Positions 13,399 to 22,400 of a DNA stretch of 64,000 nucleotides are shown in pieces (the stretch's first letter is position 1; each line of letters begins with the position of its first letter). The notes beneath the pieces were generated by a model. It was not told the DNA's origin. It saw only the letters and a list, made by a program, of their open reading frames with translations, and made no database searches. The stretch is from Brevipalpus yothersi (Eukaryota; Arthropoda; Arachnida; Trombidiformes; Tenuipalpidae). Both the position numbers and the translations under genes were made by a program. Where the stretch lies: contig QZCP01000067.1 in NCBI GenBank assembly GCA_003956705.1, positions 124,001-188,000 on the forward strand. Direction: 5' to 3'.

Positions 13399-13502
13399 GT
13401 GACAACAAGAGACTTAATCGACTTTGTCGTGGTCTCCAACATGTTGTTCCAACAAAAATTCTACTCTGTGCAATCCACAAAAAAAGGGCTTATTATTTAT
13501 GT

Positions 13503-13568
13503 ATTTTTTACTTTTATTTTACTTTTATTTTACTTTTATTTTTTATTTTATCTTATTTTTATTTTTTA
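13503..13568 (+). repeat. T-rich tandem tract in the retroelement leader
   Basis: About six imperfect repeats of a CTTTTATTTTA-like unit. Confidence 0.8.
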
Positions 13569-13639
13569 CAAAAATTGAATCATAGCAGTTTTGCCGAGGC
13601 AAGAGGCCACCACATCGGTGGATATTTCAGACGCTGCAT

Positions 13640-13662
13640 ATGATCATGAGAAAAAGGTAAGA
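13640..13662 (+). promoter_or_regulatory. leader ATG and strong 5' splice site of the retroelement
   Basis: An ATG at 13640 begins the mini-frame M-I-M-R-K. It runs into the donor AAAAAG|GTAAGA (exon ends 13656), a near-perfect consensus. Left unspliced, the frame stops at the TAA inside the donor after six codons. Spliced to 17556 or 18461 it continues in frame into the second or third ORF. This is prediction from sequence only. Confidence 0.55.
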
Positions 13663-14082
13663 TTGTAGTGGCTAACATATAGTTCGGGATCATTGTTTCT
13701 GAGATATTTGAATACATTATCTCCGAAAGAGATGAATTCTCTGGTGATACCTGTGGTGGGGAATGGTTACCATTCAATGGTAGGATTTTAATAAAATCAT
13801 AAAATCATTTTATGAAAGATAGAGCAAACGCGATGAATATGTTTTCACCGTTAGGCGGCGCTTGATTCTGTATCTCGGTACACAATGTTGTGTTTTATGA
13901 TCCACTAATTAATTTAGTTAATTATATAATTATCACAGCTGAATCATTCTCAAATCGATATATGGTGTGAAGTAGAGTGAACACTGAATCCATAGATGAT
14001 ACTCACGCGATTATACACCAAAAACAAGGTAAGATACAGACATTTAAAAAATTGCCCATGAACTAATGATCTCCCATCAGTA

Positions 14083-17000
14083 ATGATGGCATTCACAGCA
14101 GCGATGCTGAATAGTTGCAATAGCAACATGGCGCTGAATGAAGCGCTAGAGATCAACAATGCAGATTTTCGTCCTTGGATTATGATTATAAATGAACCGA
14201 ACATCAGTTGGCTTGAGAGCTTAGACACTGACCTTCATGTCACCCGAAGCCTGTTCTCTGAACAACTAGCGATTCTCACCAACATGCCAGGATGGCAATG
14301 CGTGTTCAATTCCAATGAAGCCAATATCATAATCATGAAACATCAGATGAAGGACTCATTATACTATATTGTGGGCACTTATTTCAGTCCTTCACTTGGC
14401 ATGAACCAATTTAAAGCCCAAGCTTCGATCATTCACGATAAAATGAAAATGCTAAGATCACATAGAATGATCTTAGGTGGTGATCTCAACTGCAATTGCA
14501 GCATTTGGTCGAAGAATACAGCTGATAATAAAGGAAAGCATCTATTCAATACTTTCTCACACCTGAAGCTAGTGAACTCAATTCCCATCACTCATGCTAA
14601 TGCAAGGGTTAATATGAGGACTGGAGGCCCAAGTTGGATCGATGTTATCCTCACGGATGTACCCACCAGTAAAAGAGTCACATCTGCCATTACTCATCAC
14701 ATCGCTGCTAGTGACCACAGAATGTTGACAATCAGAATTAGCTCGAAGATTGATCCTGTCACTCGCATTAGCAAAGTCAAGCTATCCGCAGCAGCAAGGT
14801 CAGCGGATCTCAGTTTTTTGGATACTCAAATTGTTAATTGTGAAGATGCCGATGATAAATGCGAGAAAATTGTTGCCATCATGCAGGATATAACCGAAAG
14901 AGCAACGATCTCGTGGTGGCCCAGCAAATCCAATGGTGTTCCAGACAATTTACGTAAACGAAGATTCTCACTTATTAAATCAATCAAGAGAACAATTAAT
15001 AAGCTGCATAGGGCTACACCTAATGTACAACAAGATGCCTTATTTCAAGAAGAATTGAACACCAAAAGGAATGCTCTCAAGAAAGTCAAAAATTTGATCA
15101 ACTCAATGACTAAAATGCGTAAAAAAGCGAAGATCAGAAAGCTTGTCGAAGAAAAAGGTGAATGGTGGGCTATAAATCGTCACATGGGCTATTTTTTCAA
15201 GAACAAGACAAACTCAGTTGATGAAGTTTCTAAACAGAAAACCCCAAATGTTCAAGCTGAAACTTTCTGTTCCACATTTGAATATGATGAGCCTCTTAAA
15301 TTCAACACACGAATGGGTAACTCACAATTTAAGCTGCCTGTCAATTTAGAGGAAACGTGTATTCAACTTAAAAAACTCATCAAAAGAAAAGCATGCTTTT
15401 ATTCAAGACAGATCTCCTGCCTTACGTTGAGCGCTCTTTTGGAACATCATGGTACAACCATAATCTCATTTGCTAGAAGATGTCTAATGAGAGGATACAC
15501 CCCTCAGCCCATTAAAAGATCGAGGATCCAGCTCATCCCAAAAGCGGATGGAATAAAATTGAGGCCCCTCGCCATAGCACACCCCCTGTATCGCCTTTTT
15601 GATGGTATTATCTTCATCAATCTGAAACATATCGCACAATTATTACTCAAAAAACAATTCGCATTCATCCCACATGCCAGCGCGAGAGACTTTTTCAACG
15701 CTCTTAAACACAGGATCAACAAAATTACACCTGATGTTACGACAATTTTGATATGCCTTGATATCTCTGATGCGTTCGAGCGAATTAATGAGGCATTTAT
15801 CAGAATTGGCCTATCAATAGCTGGTGTTGGAAAAATGTTCAGCGACACGATCATCCAACATATACAAAACAGATGGTCATTTGTTAAAGTTTTGGGCAGA
15901 ACAAAATGGAGAGTTCAAAAAGATGGCTCAGCCCAAGGGAATTTCATCTCGCCTCTATTATTTTCCATGGCTACCCAATCGTTGCTCTCCTTAGACTGTT
16001 TCGACTTCGATATGTATATGTATGCTGACGATATCTATGTGGTAGCTTGCACTCGCAAATTTTGGAAGACGACCATGGAAAGGTTGCACTTACTAAACCG
16101 AATGTTTGCTGTTGGTAATCTCACAGTCAATCTAGACAAAACTAAATTTATCCTCCTCTCAAGAAAAGATGAAGCTGTGGGTAATCCACAGATTTTATAT
16201 GAAGGGAAAGTTATCCCAACTGCTACCTCTGGAAAAGTGCTAGGCATCACCATCAAGTTGGACCCAGAAAATAAGTTACGAGCCGACAACACGATGGTTA
16301 AAGCCATAAGAAAGAAAGGTGAGGTGCTTACAAAATATTCGGCCACCCTACAGCGCCTACGAATGAATTGGTTCAAAACTCTGTTCGATTCCATCATTAT
16401 GGGTGTGTGCCAGTACTATGGTCCTATTCAGAGGATATTTAATGATTGGGAACTTTTTGTGGAGCAGTGTGAAGAGACAAGCCAGGCAATAGGTAAACTA
16501 GTGATCGATTGTCTAAACCTCAAACGGAGGTTGAGTGGCTCACTAATATACTTTGTGATGTATAATACACCACTGGAATGTCTCTTGGAGAGAACCCTGA
16601 TCAGATCAAATTTGCAAATCAAACACATAAATACATTCAACCACCTTCCTCCTGATATTCCTAAGCCGATTCTCTATGGAATTCAATGCTTGATTACTCC
16701 GATCGAATGGAACTTCCAATTGTCACCTATTCTGGAGATTGAAGTTATCGAGGATGAAAATTCTGACATCATTCCGAACATCGCCTATCTGAGAAGTTCA
16801 TTTAAAGGAGATTTATGGTTCCAAGTTAGAGTTATAGGAGATGTGACTGATCAAATTACACAGAGATATTGGCAACCGAGCAAATTCTATTTAGAAGATC
16901 TCTGTGATGCCATTTACACGGCTCTCACTCCCCACATGGTACATTTTGCAAACAGCACAATTACCATCGAAGCAGATGGTGGACTTCGCTCAAGGCTACA

Positions 17001-17535
17001 AAATCCCATTAGATGGAATAATCTCTCTCTCATTCTCCTCAAACACAACTGCAAAGTACGCTGTTTGCCGCGGGAGAAGAGAAAACTATTCGTTAGCAAG
17101 AAGATGCTAAGAGAAATTCCAAGAAATGTGATCTGGCCAAGCACGGGATACTTTTTTGAACTTAGAGCGGAGAGACACAAACAGCTTAGTGAGAGAGCAG
17201 GGATGAACATGGTGGAGAGAATGTCTCACCAAAGTATGTTCAAGGCTTTCAAATGGCAAAATATGTATAGATCCGACCTCTTAGCAATTGCAAGACTATC
17301 AGCATGGCATGATGATGAACTGAGTGAGCTTAAGTGCAGAATTTGCCCAAGAGTTTTCTCTACGCAAACGCTTTTCACAGAGCCATGCCTACATCTCCCT
17401 GTTTTCAAAATCAAAGATAAGCCTATTGACCACAACGGTCTCATTCAGATCTTTTCCACTCTAAACTCCGTTAGCTTACTCGGCTATCATTTCAGAAAGT
17501 GCTGTAATATTTTATTAAACCAAGCCAATTTATGA
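14083..17535 (+). CDS. endonuclease-reverse transcriptase of a non-LTR retroelement, 1150 aa
   Basis: The N-terminal ~220 residues are an APE-like endonuclease. They include E38 in INEPN, GGDLN (132-136), SWIDV with D187, and S210-D211-H212. The reverse transcriptase core follows. Motif A contains D560 and D563 (CLDISDAFERI), then GSAQGNFISPLLF, then the YADD box at 647-650. The C-terminal third lacks an RNase H motif that I can recognise. It ends with a possible zinc knuckle: C1085, C1088, C1102, H1104. The layout resembles the R1/Jockey superfamily: the endonuclease nicks target DNA and the reverse transcriptase copies the element RNA there. The frame is intact with all catalytic motifs present, so the copy could be active. 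The ATG at 14083 follows directly after a CATCAG|TA acceptor-like site. Confidence 0.92.
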   Translation: MMAFTAAMLNSCNSNMALNEALEINNADFRPWIMIINEPNISWLESLDTDLHVTRSLFSEQLAILTNMPGWQCVFNSNEANIIIMKHQMKDSLYYIVGTYFSPSLGMNQFKAQASIIHDKMKMLRSHRMILGGDLNCNCSIWSKNTADNKGKHLFNTFSHLKLVNSIPITHANARVNMRTGGPSWIDVILTDVPTSKRVTSAITHHIAASDHRMLTIRISSKIDPVTRISKVKLSAAARSADLSFLDTQIVNCEDADDKCEKIVAIMQDITERATISWWPSKSNGVPDNLRKRRFSLIKSIKRTINKLHRATPNVQQDALFQEELNTKRNALKKVKNLINSMTKMRKKAKIRKLVEEKGEWWAINRHMGYFFKNKTNSVDEVSKQKTPNVQAETFCSTFEYDEPLKFNTRMGNSQFKLPVNLEETCIQLKKLIKRKACFYSRQISCLTLSALLEHHGTTIISFARRCLMRGYTPQPIKRSRIQLIPKADGIKLRPLAIAHPLYRLFDGIIFINLKHIAQLLLKKQFAFIPHASARDFFNALKHRINKITPDVTTILICLDISDAFERINEAFIRIGLSIAGVGKMFSDTIIQHIQNRWSFVKVLGRTKWRVQKDGSAQGNFISPLLFSMATQSLLSLDCFDFDMYMYADDIYVVACTRKFWKTTMERLHLLNRMFAVGNLTVNLDKTKFILLSRKDEAVGNPQILYEGKVIPTATSGKVLGITIKLDPENKLRADNTMVKAIRKKGEVLTKYSATLQRLRMNWFKTLFDSIIMGVCQYYGPIQRIFNDWELFVEQCEETSQAIGKLVIDCLNLKRRLSGSLIYFVMYNTPLECLLERTLIRSNLQIKHINTFNHLPPDIPKPILYGIQCLITPIEWNFQLSPILEIEVIEDENSDIIPNIAYLRSSFKGDLWFQVRVIGDVTDQITQRYWQPSKFYLEDLCDAIYTALTPHMVHFANSTITIEADGGLRSRLQNPIRWNNLSLILLKHNCKVRCLPREKRKLFVSKKMLREIPRNVIWPSTGYFFELRAERHKQLSERAGMNMVERMSHQSMFKAFKWQNMYRSDLLAIARLSAWHDDELSELKCRICPRVFSTQTLFTEPCLHLPVFKIKDKPIDHNGLIQIFSTLNSVSLLGYHFRKCCNILLNQANL

Positions 17536-17539
17536 TTAA

Positions 17540-17559
17540 TTATAAATCGTTTCAGTGCT
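17540..17559 (+). promoter_or_regulatory. predicted 3' splice site before the RG-rich ORF
   Basis: A TAAT-rich branch-like stretch precedes CGTTTCAG|TGCT (exon from 17556), only five bases before the ATG at 17560. Joined to the donor at 13656, the frame is Met-Ile-Met-Arg-Lys-Ser-Ala-Met and runs straight into the ORF. Confidence 0.5.
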
Positions 17560-18411
17560 ATGAGTAATAAAAAAGAGTTTGTGTTCGCAATCCCACCGAG
17601 CAAATTGTTTGAATTTCTCAATGTCCCACGTGAAGGATCACCAGAACCATATTTCACCAACACATCGAAATCAAGAAGATTCCTTCGTCGAAATGACCGA
17701 GATGAACGTCGTTTCGAAAGAGTCAACAACTTGTCACCAGGTAGACCGAGACCTCGAGGACATAGATATGGTCGTTACGGTGGCAGAGGACGTGGCAGAC
17801 TTTTCGGAGGCAGAAGTCGAGGTCAATCAAGTCGGAGCCCAACAAGAAGAAGTCCATCTCAACCTGATAGACGACAAACCAGCCACAATGGAAGAGCTAA
17901 TGTCCATGCCAGTGATGAATTCAGCCCTATCCTCACTGCAAGAGATGATGCAAACAGCGCTGAGCCTCGAGGACCCACTGAACAACCAAGGGAAACCAGC
18001 ATCCCCGCCTCCACAAGTCAAACCATCGCCAACGCGAGCCAATCCTCACATCAAACAGCGAGTGCGACAGAAGAGGTCCAGATGCCGCATGATGAGACTA
18101 TTGAATCGGAAATTGAAACGCGAGAAGCTGGAACAAGTCAGACAGCACCTAATGAATCAACTGGCTCAGTATCGACAGGAAGTGAATCCATACCTTTATC
18201 GGAGCAAGATATCCTACAGCTCCTCGAAAATGAAACTTTAATCCCCTCTGAGGCAAAGATTAAAGAGCTAATCGCCATCACGAAAGATGATGCAGTTAGG
18301 AAGAAATTGGCCGATTTACGAAGAGCTAGATTTGCTAGAAATGCGACCCTGACTAATATTCTCCCACAGCCACGATCAACAAGGAAAAAGGCCAATGGCA
18401 AAAATATTTAA
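17560..18411 (+). CDS. RG-rich, probably RNA-binding accessory protein of the retroelement, 283 aa
   Basis: The frame begins 24 nt after the EN-RT stop. It has an N-terminal 40-residue conserved-looking part (MSNKKEFVFAIPPSKLFEF). An Arg/Gly/Ser cluster follows (about 60-100, with YGGRGRGRLFGGRSRG). Then comes a long Ser/Thr/Glu-rich low-complexity section. It ends in a helical, charged tail (about 220-283). RGG-type clusters usually bind RNA, so a gag or nucleocapsid-like role with the element RNA is plausible. No CCHC knuckles are present, unlike typical ORF1 proteins. Expression could be by reinitiation or from a spliced RNA using the donor at 13656. A second long frame overlaps it (17579-18241). 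Family not recognised. Confidence 0.6.
   Translation: MSNKKEFVFAIPPSKLFEFLNVPREGSPEPYFTNTSKSRRFLRRNDRDERRFERVNNLSPGRPRPRGHRYGRYGGRGRGRLFGGRSRGQSSRSPTRRSPSQPDRRQTSHNGRANVHASDEFSPILTARDDANSAEPRGPTEQPRETSIPASTSQTIANASQSSHQTASATEEVQMPHDETIESEIETREAGTSQTAPNESTGSVSTGSESIPLSEQDILQLLENETLIPSEAKIKELIAITKDDAVRKKLADLRRARFARNATLTNILPQPRSTRKKANGKNI
17579..18241 (+). CDS. overlapping frame inside the RG-rich ORF, 220 aa (possible overprinted gene)
   Basis: This is a 220-codon open frame in a different phase on the same strand. Its product has an acidic N-terminal half. A Pro-rich stretch (KPASPPPQVKPSPTR) follows. Then comes a strongly basic, leucine-spaced segment (about residues 150-200) that could form a basic coiled coil. 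Arg/Ser-rich DNA has few stops in its shifted frames, so openness alone is weak evidence. The ordered change in composition is what makes it worth listing. If real, it would be an overprinted gene of the viral type. Confidence 0.25.
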   Translation: MCSQSHRANCLNFSMSHVKDHQNHISPTHRNQEDSFVEMTEMNVVSKESTTCHQVDRDLEDIDMVVTVAEDVADFSEAEVEVNQVGAQQEEVHLNLIDDKPATMEELMSMPVMNSALSSLQEMMQTALSLEDPLNNQGKPASPPPQVKPSPTRANPHIKQRVRQKRSRCRMMRLLNRKLKREKLEQVRQHLMNQLAQYRQEVNPYLYRSKISYSSSKMKL

Positions 18412-18444
18412 TCCATCTTCTCTCTCTATTTAAACAGAAACAAT

Positions 18445-18462
18445 AACCAAAAACATTCAGTC
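18445..18462 (+). promoter_or_regulatory. predicted 3' splice site before the Cys/His ORF
   Basis: The acceptor ACATTCAG|TCTCC starts an exon at 18461. Joined to the 13656 donor it gives an uninterrupted frame of 19 codons before the ATG at 18516. The upstream branch-like stretch is CAATAACC. Confidence 0.4.
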
Positions 18463-18515
18463 TCCATCATAGCATACAGTTTTACACTTCTCATTCTGTG
18501 CTAAGTTTCTTCATT

Positions 18516-19040
18516 ATGGTCCCCACACAAGTTGATCTAATCAAACAATTCACCTCTAAAGGCAAAAGATTCTTTCGAAGATGGGACATATCAACTCAAG
18601 AAAGAGCGGATCGTCTCATACACAAAGCTGTCGTCATGATCCAATTTACTGACCTGTTGTTCGTCAAGACCCACTTCATGAACCTGCTGGACCAACCGTA
18701 TTTCCTGGATGATTCCATGGTTCTTGTTGGCTACCGAAAATCTCTACTGGTAATGTATGTTGATCATCTCATTCTTAATGGCTTCGATCACGAAGATATA
18801 TGCATATTATGTCAATGCCCGATTAGACACCGCGAATGGTCCCAACATCTCATAGAAGAGAAATGTATCTTTTTTCAACCCGAAACAATCCTTGAAATCT
18901 TAAAACCAGTTAAACTCCACAACTATGTTTGCGGAAAACAGCCTCCATCTCTCATCCTTACATCAACTATAAAAATTGAAACCACCAGCGAAGATGATTC
19001 GATACCGGAAAATTACGTTGGTCCAAGCCAAGGTATTTAA
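18516..19040 (+). CDS. Cys/His accessory protein of the retroelement, 174 aa
   Basis: The ATG at 18516 lies 105 nt after the preceding stop. The frame also stays open upstream to the acceptor at 18460, which supports a spliced, N-terminally extended form. The first ~90 residues are mixed helical and hydrophobic. A compact metal-finger candidate follows: C96-x2-C99 with C101, H105, H111 and C117. The last 40 residues are polar and acidic. The spacing loosely recalls C-x2-C...H...C fingers found near the C-termini of many LINE reverse transcriptases, so nucleic-acid binding is a reasonable inference. I do not recognise a family. An AATAAA lies 171 nt downstream. Confidence 0.55.
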   Translation: MVPTQVDLIKQFTSKGKRFFRRWDISTQERADRLIHKAVVMIQFTDLLFVKTHFMNLLDQPYFLDDSMVLVGYRKSLLVMYVDHLILNGFDHEDICILCQCPIRHREWSQHLIEEKCIFFQPETILEILKPVKLHNYVCGKQPPSLILTSTIKIETTSEDDSIPENYVGPSQGI

Positions 19041-19210
19041 AAATATATATGCCTAACCAAACCCTGAAATTTATAATATTACCGATCTTTTGTAACCTCA
19101 TTATGTATCCTTTACTTGATTCATGTTGCGGGGAAAGCCTACATGAGGGCCAGAACCCATCATGAACTCTTACTTTCCATGTACTCCCTCCCCTCTTTTT
19201 TACCCCTCAA

Positions 19211-19216
19211 AATAAA
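19211..19216 (+). terminator. polyadenylation signal at the 3' end of the retroelement
   Basis: AATAAA directly before a small inverted repeat (TGTTGT/ACAACA) and the right copy of the 9-bp direct repeat. Confidence 0.5.
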
Positions 19217-19473
19217 ATGTTGTTGTGACAACACACGCCTACACTGTCAGTCTTTCTGAGGCAAAGTTTATTGTTTTTAGGTGAAGCTGGACAAACTTAA
19301 TCACAATTAATTTTCGATGTTTACATCAACTACCACCGGAAACATATGATATAATAGCCCTAGTGTCCCTATCAGTCCCTATCAGCCACCAAATAGATCT
19401 ATCAAATGCTAAAATTGATTTCGGCATTTTAGCCATCGTGATTATTTCAACTTTCCATTCCAGAGCTATCAAA

Positions 19474-22400
19474 ATGTCCGAGAGCGAGGTTAGAAAGTTA
19501 CGAGAACATCTTACTCTTCTACAAGGACAGTATGTTGATTTGATATCAAAGAGCTCGGCGATAGAGCGTCAATACAATTTGCTACAGGCTCATCGAGGAG
19601 ATATCAAAAATGATAGTTTCGCATCTCGTATTTTGAGAACTATTGCTGATCTTTTCGACAAGAAGGAATACAGTGATTTAACCATCCATATGCGAGAAAG
19701 GGATTTAAAAGTACATAAATTCGTTCTCTCTACTCGAAGCAACAAATGGGCCGATGATTTATCCTCTGTCTCTGAGCTCGATTGGACCGGTCTCATTGAT
19801 CACGAAATTGGTGAATTAGTTTTGAGATGGGCCTACACAGATGAATTGGATTTCAAAGGTCTGAAAGACAAAGAGCTCAGTATTCTGAAAATCATCAAGC
19901 TCGCTCAGAGATTCGATCTTTCACCATTGGTCAAGAAAGGAGAAGAATCCCTCATTCCATCAGTCACTGTTCACAATTGCGTTCAAATTTATCAATCTGC
20001 TGTGGAAATCAAAGCTAACCGGCTAAAGAGTCATTGCTCTGAGATGATGTCAACCTACTGGAATGATTTACTTCCACAAGACTTTGCATCAATTGAAGCA
20101 GGAACTTTGCTGGACATTTTCAAAGAAAAGACCAAATATCCTCTCCATTCTGCTATTCAAAATCGAAGAGAAGATGTTGTTCTTCTATGTTTGTTTGATT
20201 GGCGTTCCTCTGGTAGTCTAAAGACCAGAATAGACGAGCCCGATGAATCAGGCAACACTCCATTAATTTTAGCAATGGAAATCGATGATGATCAATTCAG
20301 TATCGCTAAAATGCTTCTCGACAATAGTGCAAATGTAGATGCTCGAGATGGAACTTTCAAAACTTCCTTACATCGAGCGATTGAGCGCAAGAATGAGCTC
20401 GCGATCAGATTTCTTCTAAAAAATGGTGCCTCGGTCGATATTTCCACTCCAAAAGATGAGTTGACTCCTCTTCACCTACTTTGCTCTCAACGATGGGTCA
20501 GCAAAGAGCTTGTGCTAGAGTTCATCGAGAAAGGTGCCAACCCAGACTTGCAGGATGGTGATGGCAATACCTGTTTACACATAGCAATCAAATCATTCAA
20601 TGTCGAAGTTTTCTCAATCTTGATTCGTGCCAAACCCAAGTCTCTGGACACTATGAATAAGGAGGGTTTTTTCCCTCTTAGCTTGGGGTTGTCTCAATTG
20701 TGTACCAATAGAGTGTTTGCAGAGGAGCTGATCAAAGCTGGCGCTTCTGTTGATTCTTTCAATCCTTCAAATCGTAATTTTTTACTACACTCTGCTATTC
20801 TCGATCATAATGAGGAGGCTGGTCTTTTTCTCATCGAAAATGGGGCTAAAGTGAATAGCACTAATCGTAGAGGTGAAACTCCCTTACATCTTGCTGCCGC
20901 CAGTGGGCTTGAAAGAATTGCTCAACGATTGATAGAAAATGGAGCTTATTTATCTGTTAAAACAACGTCCTCAATCAGTTCGCTTGACCCTTACTCCCCC
21001 CGAGGTGATGATGAGACTTATAATAGAACTCCTCTTCATCTAGCCATCCTGAATAATCATGAAAATATTATAAGAATCATTTTGGAGGGTTCAAAGAAGG
21101 CTGGAAAGTCGATATCCAATAATAGTTCATCTCCATCATCATCACCTAGCTCACCAAATTCCAATGCATCATCTCTTTCTACTGCTGAAACAGCTTCATT
21201 ACACTCCATAAATTCACCCTCACGATTAAACTTGGATATCAAAGATTCAAACGATGAAACACCCTTATCGATAGCTTTGAGATTAAAGCTCCTGGATATC
21301 GCCCAACTACTGATAGATGAAGGGGCAGACCCCAATATACAAGATTCCAATGGCTATACGCTTCTTCACAAAGCTATCATGAGTGGCGATTCTCGTGGTG
21401 CCTTATTCTTATTGAATCATGGCGCCGATATCTCGTTGAGCACTCCAAAGTCTGAGACGCCCTTACAATTAGCAGTCAATCATGAGCTTGAATCTGTTCT
21501 AATTGACCTCTGCTCAAAAGGTGCCGATGTTAATACGTTGGATGTGAATGGGAATAGTCCCCTTTGGAATGCACTTGAACGCGAAAATGAAGACATAGCT
21601 TCGATACTGGTTCAATATGATTGTGACACAAATTGCTGGGGAGAAGGACCCGATAAATGCTGGCAAACTATGCTTCATCGAGCGCTAGATGAGAATAATG
21701 AGTTCATTGCCATATTTTTGATTCGATCCAATTGTGATCACAATTCTCCTCGTCGTAAGAGCCCAAGTGGTGGTGGAGAACAGGAGGCTTTAGATGGACA
21801 AACTCCGTTGCATATGGCTTGTGCATGGGGTCTTGAGCAAGTTGTTCAGCATCTACTTGAATTTGGAGCCAATGTCAACGCCCAAGATGCTGAAGGGAAA
21901 ACGCCATTGCATGAAGCCATTTACTATCAACACGGTACAATAACTTCGACTTTGCTTCGTCATCCTTCAATCAATCTCAATCTACGCGATAAGAATGGAA
22001 ACACTCCGTTTGCAACTGCAATGAACATCAAAAACAACAAAGCAGCGCAAGAAATCTTAAATCGTGATCCTAACTCTGCAGAGAATTATGATTCCAAAGG
22101 CTATAACTTTTTACACACAGCTATTAAGAAAATTGACATCGAAAGTGTACTCTTCTTGCTTAGCATACACGTCAATGTTCACTCGAGAGTACAAGACACT
22201 CTTCAAATGACCCCACTGCATTTAGCTGTTGAGATTGGCTCTGAGCTTATAATTCGTAATTTACTTCTAGCTGGAGCCAACATCAACGATGTGACCTCTC
22301 AAAAACAGACCTCCCTCCACCTCGCAGCCGAACACGACCATAGCAGCATCTGTAGTGTTCTCCTAGATCAAAAAATCGATTTTGATGCCAAAGATGCTAA

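Larger units (their letters stand above)
13399..19233 (+). mobile_element. non-LTR-type retroelement with downstream accessory ORFs
   Basis: Seen directly: three tightly packed, intact, intronless frames on one strand. They encode EN-RT (14083-17535), an RG-rich basic protein (17560-18411) and a Cys/His protein (18516-19040). An AATAAA signal follows at 19211. A 9-bp direct repeat GTGACAACA at 13399-13407 and 19225-19233 could be the target-site duplication. A chance match is quite possible, so the ends are tentative. Known non-LTR elements of the R1/Jockey/I groups carry the gag-like ORF upstream of the EN-RT ORF; here nothing comparable lies upstream. The leader (13399-14082) holds a T-rich tract, a short ATG leader ending in a strong donor at 13656/13657, and a second donor at 14029. 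Intact frames suggest recent activity. There are no long terminal repeats. Confidence 0.75.

Noticed and set aside
16035..17210. Minus-strand frames of 70-120 codons opposite EN-RT
   Set aside because: Shadows of the 1150-codon RT frame; no motifs.
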